A DNA stretch of 64,000 bases from positions 131,014,167 to 131,078,166 of the forward strand of contig OW240920.1 in the NCBI GenBank assembly GCA_933207985.1. The letters are read 5' to 3'. The translations under genes were made by a program, and so were the position numbers. Shown here piece by piece: positions 38,081 through 48,816 of the stretch. A model generated the notes under the pieces. The model ran no database searches and was not told the origin of the DNA. It worked only from the letters and a program-made list of their open reading frames with translations. How positions within the stretch are numbered: the stretch's first letter is position 1; every line of letters begins with the position of its first letter. The stretch comes from Pelobates cultripes. Lineage: Eukaryota > Chordata > Amphibia > Anura > Pelobatidae.

Positions 38081-40969
38081 CTAATTCAATTATATGAAAT
38101 GGTTACTGTGCCTTTAATTTTAGTTTCATACTTCACATAAACATATGTATTAAATATGCAGAATAAGTAAATATGATTAAAAATCCTCTCCAAAATCCAG
38201 TTCCCTTTGAAAGACTAGTCCAAATGACAGCTCTCCAGTTACTAATTTAGTTTATAGAATTCGTGGTATTATGGAACATTCTAAGCATTTTTGCTGGGAA
38301 TTCTGCTAAGTGTTCTTACTCTGGATAGGCCTCTCTAGGCTAATTTACAATATTAATGTTCATCCAGTACCATGGACAGCTCTCAGAGCTGTGTGAGCCA
38401 ACTACTTCATCGAAAACGAGATAACATGATCTGCTATATATAAATACTGCTTTCCACTCTCTAATTACAAAATACTGAAAGGGCTCACCACCACAATTTA
38501 AAACATTGAAAAATATCTGCAATTTCCTTGGTCTTGAGAAGGTTAAAGTGCAACCCCACAACTAAATGGACCTTTTTCTAGCTTTCTGACAGTACTGGCT
38601 AGATCATAAAACAGATCTGTGACTATGCCAATTGGCCCTGTTTACTCCAATCTATTTTATATCAGTTACCGTTCTTGCATACTTGTAAACCATTGTTAAA
38701 AATCAAATCAAATAGTTCTCATTTCACAATATGATTCCCATGATTGGGGACTTACCTTCATATTATTGGCTTTACCAATAAATAATAATAACAAAAGTAT
38801 TTAACCAGGAAAGGTACATTCAGATTACTCTGTTTTTATAAAAAGTCTGCCATATGAAACCCCTTCAGACTGTTTGCAAAAGTCAGCTTTGGTTAGGTCA
38901 GCCAAATTTGCTATACCAGTCCCCTGCCATTGGTTTGCAGTTAAATATATGTATATATGTTGACCAATCCAGATATTAAAAAAACTGCATTCAAATTACA
39001 AATGAATTAATTTCCTCTATTTGATTCAGTGTCTCTGATGTAGAACAGAGGAATTACAATAATATTAGGCTACACCAACCCTAAATCACCTTAAGGCTCT
39101 CTCCACCTTTCCCTTAAAGGGACACTCCAGTCCACTAAACCTTGAGTGCTTTAGTATTCACTCAAGCCGGAGGTAAGGGCTGTTCACAGAGAAGCTGTGG
39201 TTTAATTTCTTTTCTATAAGATGCATTGGATTGGCCTGGGAGATCTATTTATTTAATATGTTAACGTGTTCCTTTAAGTCACTTATGTACACATTAACCT
39301 CTGATCTTTAATGTTATCATACACAGTGATTAGACACAGACTACAGAGATAACAAACAGCAGCAAAGCCAAGTCAACAACCGATAATGAAGAAGCTATTA
39401 TTTAGTGTGCATCAGGAGATTAGACCAGGAACAACCTGGGTCAGCAAGGGGTAAAACTCTGAAATAGACTAGGGGCAGACTGGAGAATTAAGAACAAGCC
39501 AGGTCAAGAGGTAATGCTTTGGAAAACGCTGATGAAAATCTAGTGACAAAGTAGGGAATGTGACTGTAAGTAGCTGCATTCTCTGCCTAGTTAATAACAA
39601 TGTTCTGGCTCTAACTCTAAGAGTGATATTTCACTTAAATGAGAGCAAGGTGAATTGTCAGTGTAGGACTCACATAAGAGATTTTACCTTGACGTGGCAG
39701 GTGAGGGAACTCCTGACGGAGCTGGCATAAAGGTAAGTATATATTTTCATTTAGACATTACCCATTAGTGAAGTAATAACATGAATTCTACAACATACAT
39801 TATACACAAAGGACTGAAATTAAATAACTGCAATAAGAACGTACAGTGGTCCTTTAAGAACATTTACCAAATTCATATAGAAGACCAAGAGGAGAACACA
39901 GTTAGATAAAAAAAACAAAATTACCCCTTTACAAAGTTACAAAAATACAGAGGGTTTGGCTTGATTTATGTTGCTATCGAAAGGTTAAAAAAAAACAATA
40001 AAGCTGCATATTTCTTATGGCTGGTCTGTAATCTAAAGTTCCTTGTTGTAAGCTTTATGTCTGACTAAAATAAAGAATTCTAAAAAACAAAAAACAAAAA
40101 AAAAAACACAACAAAATAATTACCCATCTCAGAACCACACCAAAGAATGACATTGTGCCTGAGACCAGGATCTTTGATACTCATACAGAGGAAGTCAGAA
40201 GTGATTCTATCCAATACTTTAGATAACTGATGATTTATTGGCCTCTAAATGAGGACCTTCGAAGAAAGCAAATTCCTTCCCACGCCTGGTAGCTCAAGAG
40301 TCAGGATCTAGAAAATGATATGAGTGGCTCAATGGACCGAAGACAAACAGATTTCATCTGCAATTTGATTTGCGGGACTTTCAGTATTTTAACTTGCACT
40401 ATTATGAAGCAAAGCTTAATAAAACAAGCCCTCCAAGTCCATCTTCCTACACAGGCAGAGAACTCCGTATTGGTTGCTGTTTATTTTTTTTTAATAAATA
40501 TTTTTTTCATATTTTATTCACTATTTTGAGTAATGGAAATATAACGCCAACTGATGCACTTGCAGATTATTGGGTGATTTCTTTCATTGTTGCGCATTGA
40601 GCCAAAACACCATGAATAAAATCTAAGTCATAAATTTTGAATCAAATATATTTTATCTGTGTTGTTTTTTTTTACATTGATGTGCATTGTAAATGTTTAA
40701 AATTGTATTCTGTATTTTGTTTATCTTCTGAGCAATCTCACATATAAGTCTGTAGCACCCAGCCATAAAGTTAATTCCTTGCTCCTACTATAATTACTAA
40801 AAAATTTTTAACTAGAGTTCAAATGTACGTGCTGCTGCTCAGATTAGGAATCACAAATCTTCAAGCGTAAAACCAGGCAAGTTGACAAATTACTCTAAAT
40901 CAGTATGACAAAATTACTCTGGCAAGGTGCCAGGGCACTTGTGGTACCATATACACTACAATTGGCAGT
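38081..40969. other. Intergenic DNA, no gene
   Basis: A+T-rich DNA with one small TTAA element (39114-39277) and a lone CAGTGGTCCTTTAA MITE terminus at 39845-39857. The open frames are short. Confidence 0.5.
39114..39277. mobile_element. Short TTAA MITE (164 bp)
   Basis: TTAAAGGGACACTCCAGTCC at the left and GTGTTCCTTTAA at the right, with TTAA on both sides. Inside, ACCTTGAGTGCTTTAG and TATTCACTCAAG form a short stem. Confidence 0.55.
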
Positions 40970-40974
40970 AGAGG

Positions 40975-41604
40975 TGTCACGGCTCCACGGGCGGCTGTGA
41001 GGGGAGGCTGCACGCCACTTGCAGCACTCACCCTCGGTCCATCGTCGCCCGCGGTCCCCCCTCCTCTTACCTGTAGGCGAGCGGCGTCCCCTCTGCGCTG
41101 CACGCTGCTCGCGTCCTCCTCCTCGCCTCCCAGCGGCAGCATGTGTAACGCTGCACGCTGGGGGTCCCAGCATTTATGTAAACGCCAGGGTCACTCACAT
41201 GACCAGGGGTTAAAGCCACAGTACACTAATCACAGTGGGAGGTATAGATATCTCCCACGTGTGATTATTAATTCTGATTGGAAATTATCCAATCAGAATT
41301 AAGCACTGCTGTTAAATACTTACCTTTCCTGTCTCTCAGTGCCCTGTTGTGGTCTTGTGATACCTGTATTGCAGTTTGCTCGTGTTGCTCTCTGGTTACC
41401 GATTATTTGGCTCGTTATTCCGATTTTCCTGTATTCTCCACTCCTTTGACCTCAGATTGTTTCTTGTTCTCCCGTTTTCTGGCTCCCTTTACTTGGCTTG
41501 TCTCCTGACTATTCTTAGTGTGCTTATCCCGGCCATTCTAAGGACCGGTATAGCACCCTTCCTCTCTGTGACCTGTTAGCGTGTTAGGTTCCCAAATTGT
41601 GACA
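40975..41604 (+). mobile_element. Solo LTR, 630 bp, with perfect 5-bp target duplication
   Basis: Starts TGTCAC, ends GTGACA, and is flanked on both sides by AGAGG (40970-40974 and 41605-41609). It contains a CpG-rich first part (40980-41165), CCAAT (about 41290), a TTAAATACTT TATA-like box (about 41312), and GTGCCCTGTTGTGGT (about 41339) as the likely start of R. The CCCGGCCATTCTAAGGACCGG stretch near 41530 links it to the LTR at 10,657. The 5-bp duplication and TG...CA ends fit Ty3/gypsy LTRs. No internal coding DNA remains. Confidence 0.85.
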
Positions 41605-41609
41605 AGAGG

Positions 41610-42680
41610 TTATGGAGCTTGGGGTAACCCTGTGGCAGAGCTGCTGTACTCAAACTGAGTACCTCCGCCAGGTCAGCTTCCTTTATGCTACTAGTGACTC
41701 TGAAGCCTTGACTAGGGTCTCAGAGGATCTCTTCCACCAGAACAGGCTGCAGTTCTCTTTTTGTAAGCTGGTATCGTTCCCTCTGCCTTTGCATTTTCTG
41801 TTTTTTTTTCCAAGGCAGGTATCAATATCTCTGAATACACTATCTCCAGCTACTACCTCAACAACGGCACTTATGGCTCTCAAGAGTAGCCCTTTCTTAA
41901 CTTGGCCCGGAAATTAGGGAGGGGTTCAGCCAATCAATAGGTCAGAAAACTCTGTTGCTTGGATCCCTGAACAAACCAGACAGGACACACAGTTCCTAGT
42001 AGAACTAACACAAATACTTGATTTTCACTCAGGACTTGTTCCTATCTGGATTACATTTAACTTATGGTGACACACTCAATCCAATACATATAACCAAATC
42101 ATATCGGCAAACATACAGGAACTCATAATAACACAATAACATAGTTATAAAGGGGTGTGGAAAACAATGACAAACAAGAAATATGTATTTGCCTGCAGAA
42201 TCCATAATGTGCATATCTACCTGCAAATGCAAATGACCAAGTCTTGCTATTCAGGTAGTGCACAAAACAATTGCAACCAACAGGTGGCACTGCACATAAT
42301 TGTTGCAAGATCTTCACAACCAACAAATGGCGCTGTACAGGCTCCACAGCCAAAACCTAGTTGATAGAGAGCATCAGCAGGACAGGAGAGCACACAAAAC
42401 ATACAAATAGCAATAATACACACCCTGCATCTATAATGGGTATAGGGTGACTTAAACATAAGAGCCATCTGGGGATACATGAAGTGTCCATCTTATGCTC
42501 CCAGTGATGGTGACTACCTTCACAAACTCTTTAACGAATTATGTATGAGTCCTACCTCTAACTGAGGCCGTTACTCCAATCTGCACATCTGTGACTGGCC
42601 TGAAACTGAGGATTTTCTGATTACCTATGGGCTATTATCTCTGACATCTTTAATGGTCTTCTTGGCCAAGATCTCACAAC
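41610..42680. other. Intergenic DNA between two LTRs
   Basis: No gene. A motif containing AACCAACAGGTGGCACTGCA (about 42277) recurs in degenerate form about 46 bp later (AACCAACAAATGGCGCTGTA). Otherwise unremarkable. Confidence 0.4.
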
Positions 42681-42685
42681 ATAGG

Positions 42686-43729
42686 TGTGACGCATCACCC
42701 TGTCTCTGGATTAAAAGTACTATGCTTCACTCTCCTATTTGTTCGGGACATTGCATTTCCCTTTGTTTTATAATTATTTCATTCACCTACCGAACAAACT
42801 CCCGAAAAACTAGACCACCCATATGCGGAGTGTGCCACTCATTAACCTCTGTCACCTTCATAACACTCCTAAACCGAAAACGTTCTAAGCGGTTGGCTGG
42901 GTGGTCGCTGTTCGGTATTCGAACATGTGGAGTGGGCCATCTTTAGCCGCGAACATACAGAGTGGTGTTTGGTCGTCAATTGCATGGAACCCAAGTCGGA
43001 CTCTGGACGATGCAAAAACCGCTAGAACTTGCCTGCCATCGAAGTTCGATTAAACGTATGGGAATTTAAAGGAGTTCAGTAGGAGCAAGCTCCTGAATGA
43101 GAGACATAACCTGAACGTACCCATGAACTGCTACGTTCGTTATTTTGACTATATTGAGTATTCCCAAAAGAGACCGACCGCACAGCCTGATTTCGTGGAA
43201 CTCTTTTGGCCAGAAGACTCATGTGTGGTCAGTCAAAATATGACCTTCATGGAAATCCCGAACTCCTGGACTGATCTGGGTTATTTTTGGATATGTTGGT
43301 CAACCAGATCGGGGTTATCATGGGATGTAACTTTTGTGGGGTTTCCATGGGTTTTGGGGCTACTGCTAAAATGTATGTTTTCTGTGCCTGGAGATAATTG
43401 AGTTTAGTTCAGTTCCTGACTCAATTATCTTTCAGACGCAGAGTAGGGATTAACCTATTTTGTATGGGACTGTCCAGGACCTGAGAGCCAATGTAATCAT
43501 GTGTATGTTTTTACTGTAGTCTACCCCTGGAATATGTAACAGGAAACCCCTTGCATGGGGACTTGCATAAAAGGCAGTGTGTGGCCCCATTAACCAGTTG
43601 TCCCACAGCATAGAGCCTCATCTCATGTTTGTGGGAGAAGCTATAGCAGCTGTCTCCCTTCTGCTTGGAGTGCTAAATCACTAATTCTTATAAGAACTGT
43701 TCCTGCTTTACATTACAGCATCCCTCACA
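42686..43729 (+). mobile_element. Probable solo LTR (1,044 bp)
   Basis: Starts TGTGA and ends TCACA, flanked by ATAGG (42681-42685) and CTAGG (43730-43734), 4 of 5 matching. A good TATA box GCATAAAAGG at 43565-43574 is about 155 bp before the 3' end, where a promoter in an LTR would be expected. No coding sequence. The borders are tentative because the duplication is imperfect. Confidence 0.5.
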
Positions 43730-43734
43730 CTAGG

Positions 43735-44708
43735 GGAAGAAAAACATCTCTGGTGGTGAAACCCCTCTTACCCTCGGGGTGGACTCCACAATAGGTAAGA
43801 CTTTGGGAGAGCTCACAGCACCCTTTGCCCAGAGGGACTGCTGTGTAGACCACAAGCAAAGTGATTTGTCTATTCTCCTACTTCTTGAAAGAGATGTTCC
43901 TGCAAAATATCCCAAACTACCAAGCATAATACCTTCAGAACTTCTATTTGAAGGTCACATTGTCTTGCTGATGAGCTCTTTAAGCCCAGACACAAGCCCT
44001 ACAGAAAGAAGCGTATCTGCTACTGTTGGCTCACCCCAATGGGAATGCTCATCTGTATACTAATAGCCTTACGCAGACACGAAGGAGATCACTGTGTGGT
44101 GACCAGACAAAAACAACACGACTGAACTCACCAATGTTTATAAAGTAGACGCACTTTGTCAGATTTTAGGCCGATCAGTGGGTGATCTGAATTCCATAAT
44201 TCCAAAGCGCCATACCATGTGGATATAAACCAAACAAATGGACGAGCATGTTAGTTTGTTTGGTGATTCCGAGTTCTACCCATGGCGCTACAAAAAGAGG
44301 TGATTAATGGTAGAAAAGATTATTAATGGCTAGGGGACAGACACTACATTTTAATTTTATTCACAGATCAAATGAGAAGTGACCAATAAAACAAGGAGGG
44401 GAAGTAAAAAAGTTTTTTTAAAATCTATATTTAAAAAACTGCAATTTTTCCATAGAATGGTTAACACACCTCTAGTGGCTCTAGAGGTGATTCCCTGTGA
44501 GAACCAAGTCAAACTCAGAGAGTAGCATTTAATTAGAGCAGCACAGCCATTTGCCACACATGCGCACTACTCTCCCAATGGGGAAGTATTACATTGGCTG
44601 AAATCATCAAGATTAATGATCTCAGCCAAGGAGGCGGGACAAGCTATGAGGAGAGCAGTGTGGTGAGGCCTAAAAGGTAAGTAAATATGCTTTTTTTACC
44701 AAAAGGTA
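43735..44708. other. Intergenic DNA, MITE debris
   Basis: A small inverted repeat (ACCAAACAAA/TTTGTTTGGT) sits at about 44229-44262, nested in AAGCGCCAT/ATGGCGCT. The stretch 44370-44700 resembles MITE middle sequence (CATGCGCACTACTC, GGCTGAAATCATCAAG), but its ends were not found. Confidence 0.4.
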
Positions 44709-45253
44709 AAAAAGCACTGTAGTCACCAAAACCACTTTAGCTTAATGAAGCGGTTTTGCTGTATAGATCATGCCCCTGCAGTCTCATTGCTCAATCCTCT
44801 GCAATTTAGGAGTTAAAAATCATTTATGTAGCCCTAGTCACACTTTCCTGCATGTGACTCACTCAGCCTTCCTAAACACTTCCTGTTAAGAGTCTTCTAA
44901 TGTTTACACTTCATTTGGTGCAAATTTAGCTTAATTTAGAATTGCTTATCTCCTGCTCTGTTAACAGCTTGTTAGACTCTGCAGGAGCCTTTCTATGTGT
45001 AATTAAAACTCAATTTAATAAGCAGGCGATAAAAACTTTGTTGCATCTGATTGAAAATGAAACCATTTTGTTTTTATGAAGGTTGTGTCATTCACAGCCA
45101 GGGGTGGTGTGGTTAGGGCCACATAAACAGAAACAAAAGTGATTTAACTCCTAAATGGCAATGATTTGAGCAGTGAAACTTCAGTGGCATGACCTGTACA
45201 CAAAACTGCTTCATTAAGCTGAAGTTGTTTTGGTGACTGTAGAGTCCCTTTAA
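44709..45253. mobile_element. TTAA MITE family B (545 bp)
   Basis: The left end has GCACTGTAGTCACCAAAACC and the stem TTTAGCTTAATGAAGCGG; the right end has AAACTGCTTCATTAAGCTGA and GGTGACTGTAGAGTCCCTTTAA. The termini are complementary over about 50 bp. The part after 44827 is repeated at 48817-49243 as part of the large duplication. Confidence 0.75.
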
Positions 45254-45404
45254 TACACAGATTATTATTTTATTTCACCCTTTTCTTTATATATATTGGG
45301 TACACTAGACAAGACATGTCAACAAAATTAACCCCTGCAGTACTATATGTATGGCACTATTAGAACACGTATGAGTGTGACCAAGGCATGATGGCGAGGC
45401 AAAG

Positions 45405-45911
45405 TCACACGAAATTGCAGTGGAGGTGTGTGTTTTTGTTTTTACTTACCTCCACTGCTTTTTTTACTCCAATGATGTCTGCAGTAGGGATTAGTAGGGT
45501 AATATAACAAGGAACTCCCAATTCCACGTATGACAGTTTTGCTTTAATATTTAAATTTCCCAAGTTTTGTAAAAGGAAAATGGACCACATTTGTGATCTT
45601 TGCAAGCTGTAGGAACGCCGACTGGCCACACCTACCGATGTTGTAAGAGATTTACATGCACAAACTGACCAGGCTTGCATGTGACCAATGATAACTGCTG
45701 GTGGTATTGCAAAGTGAAAATACGGCAAGACCAGGTAAAATGATTTCTGCCAGGTAAACATTGCGTCCGAAGAAAGATCAGTTAAATTAACATTGCTCCA
45801 TGTCAAAAATGAGAAGGTCACCAGAGGAATTGCATAATAAGAAAAAATAAAACACACATCAAAAGTCACAAATAAAGACAATCTTTTATTAGAAAACATT
45901 ACTTTTGACAT
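45405..45911 (-). other. 168-codon open frame of unknown origin (copy A)
   Basis: The minus strand is open from ATG at 45911. The predicted product is hydrophobic near its N-terminus (FVTFDVCFIFSYYAIPLVTF) and unlike any family I know. Its last part crosses a good donor consensus, GTGGAG|GTAAGT. The LINE target duplication overlaps its first codons, and copy B has a stop in it. Most likely a chance frame within repeat DNA; it is listed because it is long and nearly the same in both copies. Confidence 0.25.
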
Positions 45912-46747
45912 TTATCTGGAATAGGAGACCAGTTATTCATATTGCAAAACTCCAGAATTAGTGGAGGTATGGGTTTGCCAGATTTTATTCATTATTTCCA
46001 CGCCACTAACACTGCTGCTGCATTTAAATTTAGTTTAGACTTTGATCGTCCTCAATGGCTTGTGATGGAGGCCCCCAATAGTTATCTTCATCTTATTAAA
46101 GAGGTGTTTTGGATACCTCTTTCTTAACGACCACGGATAGCTAATATGTTCCCATCTGCCAAGACAACGATTAAGACTTGGAATGTTGTACATAAAAAAG
46201 TTAAACCTTCCACAATTTGGGCTACAGCATTCCCTATTTGGTATTAAAAATTGATATTCCTAAGAAACCTGGTGTGGTCCGCTGCTCCCCGCGACGGGGT
46301 ACACTCCGAACCCCAAGGCCCCATCAGTATCTCACTTGTGTCGCCTGGCCATTTATTCTCTTGTGCTTAGGCAAAAATTCCACGTCCTCCACACCGCATC
46401 ATATCTTTCCACCCACCCACCTAACATTGCTACCTCTTCTTCAACCTGTCAGATCTCCTCAACCCTCTGGAGTCAATCCCAGTGGACCAGGGGTTCCCTG
46501 TGTCCCCAATGCGTTGAGTTTGGCGACCGAGCCGCTGTGAGTAGGTGCCTTGAGAGTGACTTCTTATATTTCACAATTGTTGAGTCCGAGTTATAAGAAG
46601 GACTTCAGCAAGGTGCACTGCTCATAGTTTATTATATATGTACAAATATAAACAGTTTTTTATTGTTTAGATTTCTGAATAATTTTTTGTTGTTTACTTA
46701 TTCTTGTAAAAAATTCATAAACTTTTTAATAAAGAAATTGTGAAAAT
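45907..46747 (+). pseudogene. 5'-truncated L1/Tx1-like LINE with target duplication (copy A)
   Basis: The plus frame from 45942 reads MQNSRISGGMGLPDFIHYFH, the L1-type signature GG(M/L)GLPDF..Y just after the RT domain, then FDRPQWLVMEAP. Later frames are shifted. The 3' end has AATAAAGAAATTGTGAAAAT. A 14-bp target duplication AAAACATTACTTTT flanks it (45893-45906 and 46748-46761), so this is a single target-primed insertion. No active ORF. Confidence 0.8.
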
Positions 46748-47139
46748 AAAACATTACTTTTCAGGACATCATTCCTTTAACTATCAATTCATCACCTAAC
46801 GATATGGGTGGGGCATTCACCAAATCCCCTCATATTATATTAATATCTAGCTTTCTCCTAATAAAATTTAGTAAGAATTTTGTTATCAAACAAAATTTAT
46901 TTACTGAAATTCAGACAAGCTGCATAACAAAATTTTAATCAACCAAAATGGTTGTCTCAAGTCCTTGGGCAAGGGTAATTATTTGCCAAGTCCTGACTAC
47001 TAAGGATTGGCTTCAAACAAAACATCACTCATCACTACCCCTCTGCCTATTAGCAGGTAACCCTTTACCAACTCCCTAAATATTGCGATAGGGCCTTGGT
47101 TGACTTAAATTACAAAACAACCAAAATTCCCAAAAGAGC

Positions 47140-48180
47140 AACAGGACCTGACCTACACCTCCCAAAAACCAAGATCAGAGCTGGACTATATTGACGCAAG
47201 GCATAGTTTATCCCAATTACAGGGTATCAGATCTTCCACCCCCATAATAGATAATTATAAAAACAAGGTCTGAACAGAACTAGATTTAAGCAAAACATAA
47301 TTTATCCCAGCTACAGGGTACCAGATCTTCAACCCCTCACTCCCCCTACAAAAACCCAATGAAAAACAAAACCAAGTTCAGGGCAGGTCATTTCCCTTTT
47401 TTATATGATTGTTTATGTATGTTTTATTGCACATTTAGACCCTGAAGAAGTCCAGCAAGTGGATGAATTGTGTAGGATCACACTATTATACATTTTTATC
47501 TGTACTAATAAATTGGAGTTTTTGAATTCCAATCCTCAGTCCTACTTATTGTTGCTTGTGTGGAGTCCAGAGCCAGGAGCAAAGGTGACACTGGATAGCC
47601 CCCCCAGACATCTAAAGGGGGGGCACCCAGAGGTGATATACTTACATTCTGTGAGTGATTTTTTATCAGCACAATTTTTATTAATTTATACTTTATTACA
47701 CTATGTCAGTATTCTTTTTGTAGATCCACACCTGCATCCCCTACATATTTTGTATTTAAGAATAATTTATCCCAAATACAGGGCACGTAACACCCATCTT
47801 TCTTAAACACTCCAGTGACCTCAGGAATGTATATAAACATTAAAATGTTCCCTGGCTGAGAAATAAAAGGTCAGGGCAGGACTATATTTAAGCAAATAAT
47901 AATTTGTCCCAGATACAGGGTACCAGCTTTTCATCCCCCCCAAAACAAGGTCAGTGCAGGACTATATTCAAGCAGAACATCATTTATCCCAGATACAGGT
48001 TACCAGATCTTCATCGCCCCCCCCTCCCATCCCCCAAACCAATAAGGTCAGAGCAGGACTAGATTCAAGCAGAGCATCATTTATCCCAGATACAGGGTAC
48101 CAGATCTTCACCCTCTGCACCCCCCCAAAAAAATAAATAAAAACAAGGTCAGGGCAGGACTAGATTCAGGCAGAACATAA
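47140..48180. repeat. Diverged satellite monomers (copy A)
   Basis: Spaced, longer units containing AAGGTCAGGGCAGGACTA, TTTATCCCAGATACAGGG and TACCAGATCTTCA. A stretch from about 47400 to 47755 with a LINE- or Penelope-like GACCCTGAAGAAGTCC phrase interrupts them. These look like the ancestral, less homogenised form of the 88-bp array; the same set lies at 51130-52172. Confidence 0.75.
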
Positions 48181-48181
48181 T

Positions 48182-48700
48182 GTGAAAGAAAAAAGTGAAC
48201 TTAGTGGATCGTACTACCACCAAAAGATCACTCAGTGGAGCGCTAAATATCAAATTCTTACCCCTATTGGAATAACGTATATATCACTTTAAGGGGCAGA
48301 CAGCATAATAAAATATGGTAAAGAGCCTGGAGATTGGCTCAAATCACAACAGCTGAGGTATGTTTGGTAATACCAGACCTTCTCCAGATATACAGCTCAC
48401 AACATATGTGGATAAAAAAGGACAAAAATCCTAGTGCAAGTATGTTTAAAAAAAATAAGTGGTCACATATAACAGTGCATGAATGTGCTCACCTGGAATA
48501 TAGCCAATTGTACTAGGCTCTATGTATAAGCGTGTGGTGCCTTTAAGGGAGGCACTACCCTTCTTTAGAAAATGCAGGAAGCAGTTGAAGATCCACTACC
48601 AGATGTATAAGGTAAAAGTAACAATTTATTAAAAAAAACAAAAACAATTAAGCAAAGTAAAACTGTATATACAGATACCAAAAAGTAAAAGTCTTTACTT
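48182..48700. mobile_element. Unrelated element joining copy A to the gap
   Basis: DNA absent from copy B at the same point. It has a CCTTTAAGGGAGGCACTACC phrase and A+T-rich stretches but no coding region. It probably represents an insertion; its right end is lost in the gap. Confidence 0.4.
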
Positions 48701-48800
48701 NNNNNNNNNNNNNNNNNNNNNNNNNNNNNNNNNNNNNNNNNNNNNNNNNNNNNNNNNNNNNNNNNNNNNNNNNNNNNNNNNNNNNNNNNNNNNNNNNNNN
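48701..48800. other. Assembly gap (100 N)
   Basis: Exactly 100 N, the conventional length for a gap of unknown size. It lies between the two nearly identical segments. Confidence 0.99.
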
Positions 48801-48816
48801 CCTTAGTACGCCACTG
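48801..48816. mobile_element. hAT-like right terminus
   Basis: CTTAGTACGCCACTG is the complement of a CAGTGGCGTACTAAG start typical of hAT elements. The rest is hidden by the gap. Confidence 0.45.

Larger units (their letters stand above)
44827..48181. repeat. Large duplication, copy A (about 3,355 bp)
   Basis: Matches 48817-52172 at an offset of 3,990 (3,991 after a one-base insertion near 51590). By eye I saw ten substitutions and one indel, about 99.7% identity. It carries half of MITE family B, a truncated LINE and diverged monomers of the 88-bp satellite. At 48182 it switches to unrelated DNA while copy B runs into the satellite. Confidence 0.95.

Noticed and set aside
40975..41170. CpG island as a host promoter
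   Set aside because: It lies wholly inside an LTR with target duplication, so the CpG content belongs to the element.
40895..41302. Open frames rich in Arg and Pro near 41 kb
   Set aside because: They are within the CpG-rich U3 of the solo LTR and not conserved.
46217..46596. Overlapping open frames of 107 and 86 codons (also at 50207-50586)
   Set aside because: They fall inside the truncated LINE in shifted frames and do not continue the ORF2 reading; both are relic sequence.
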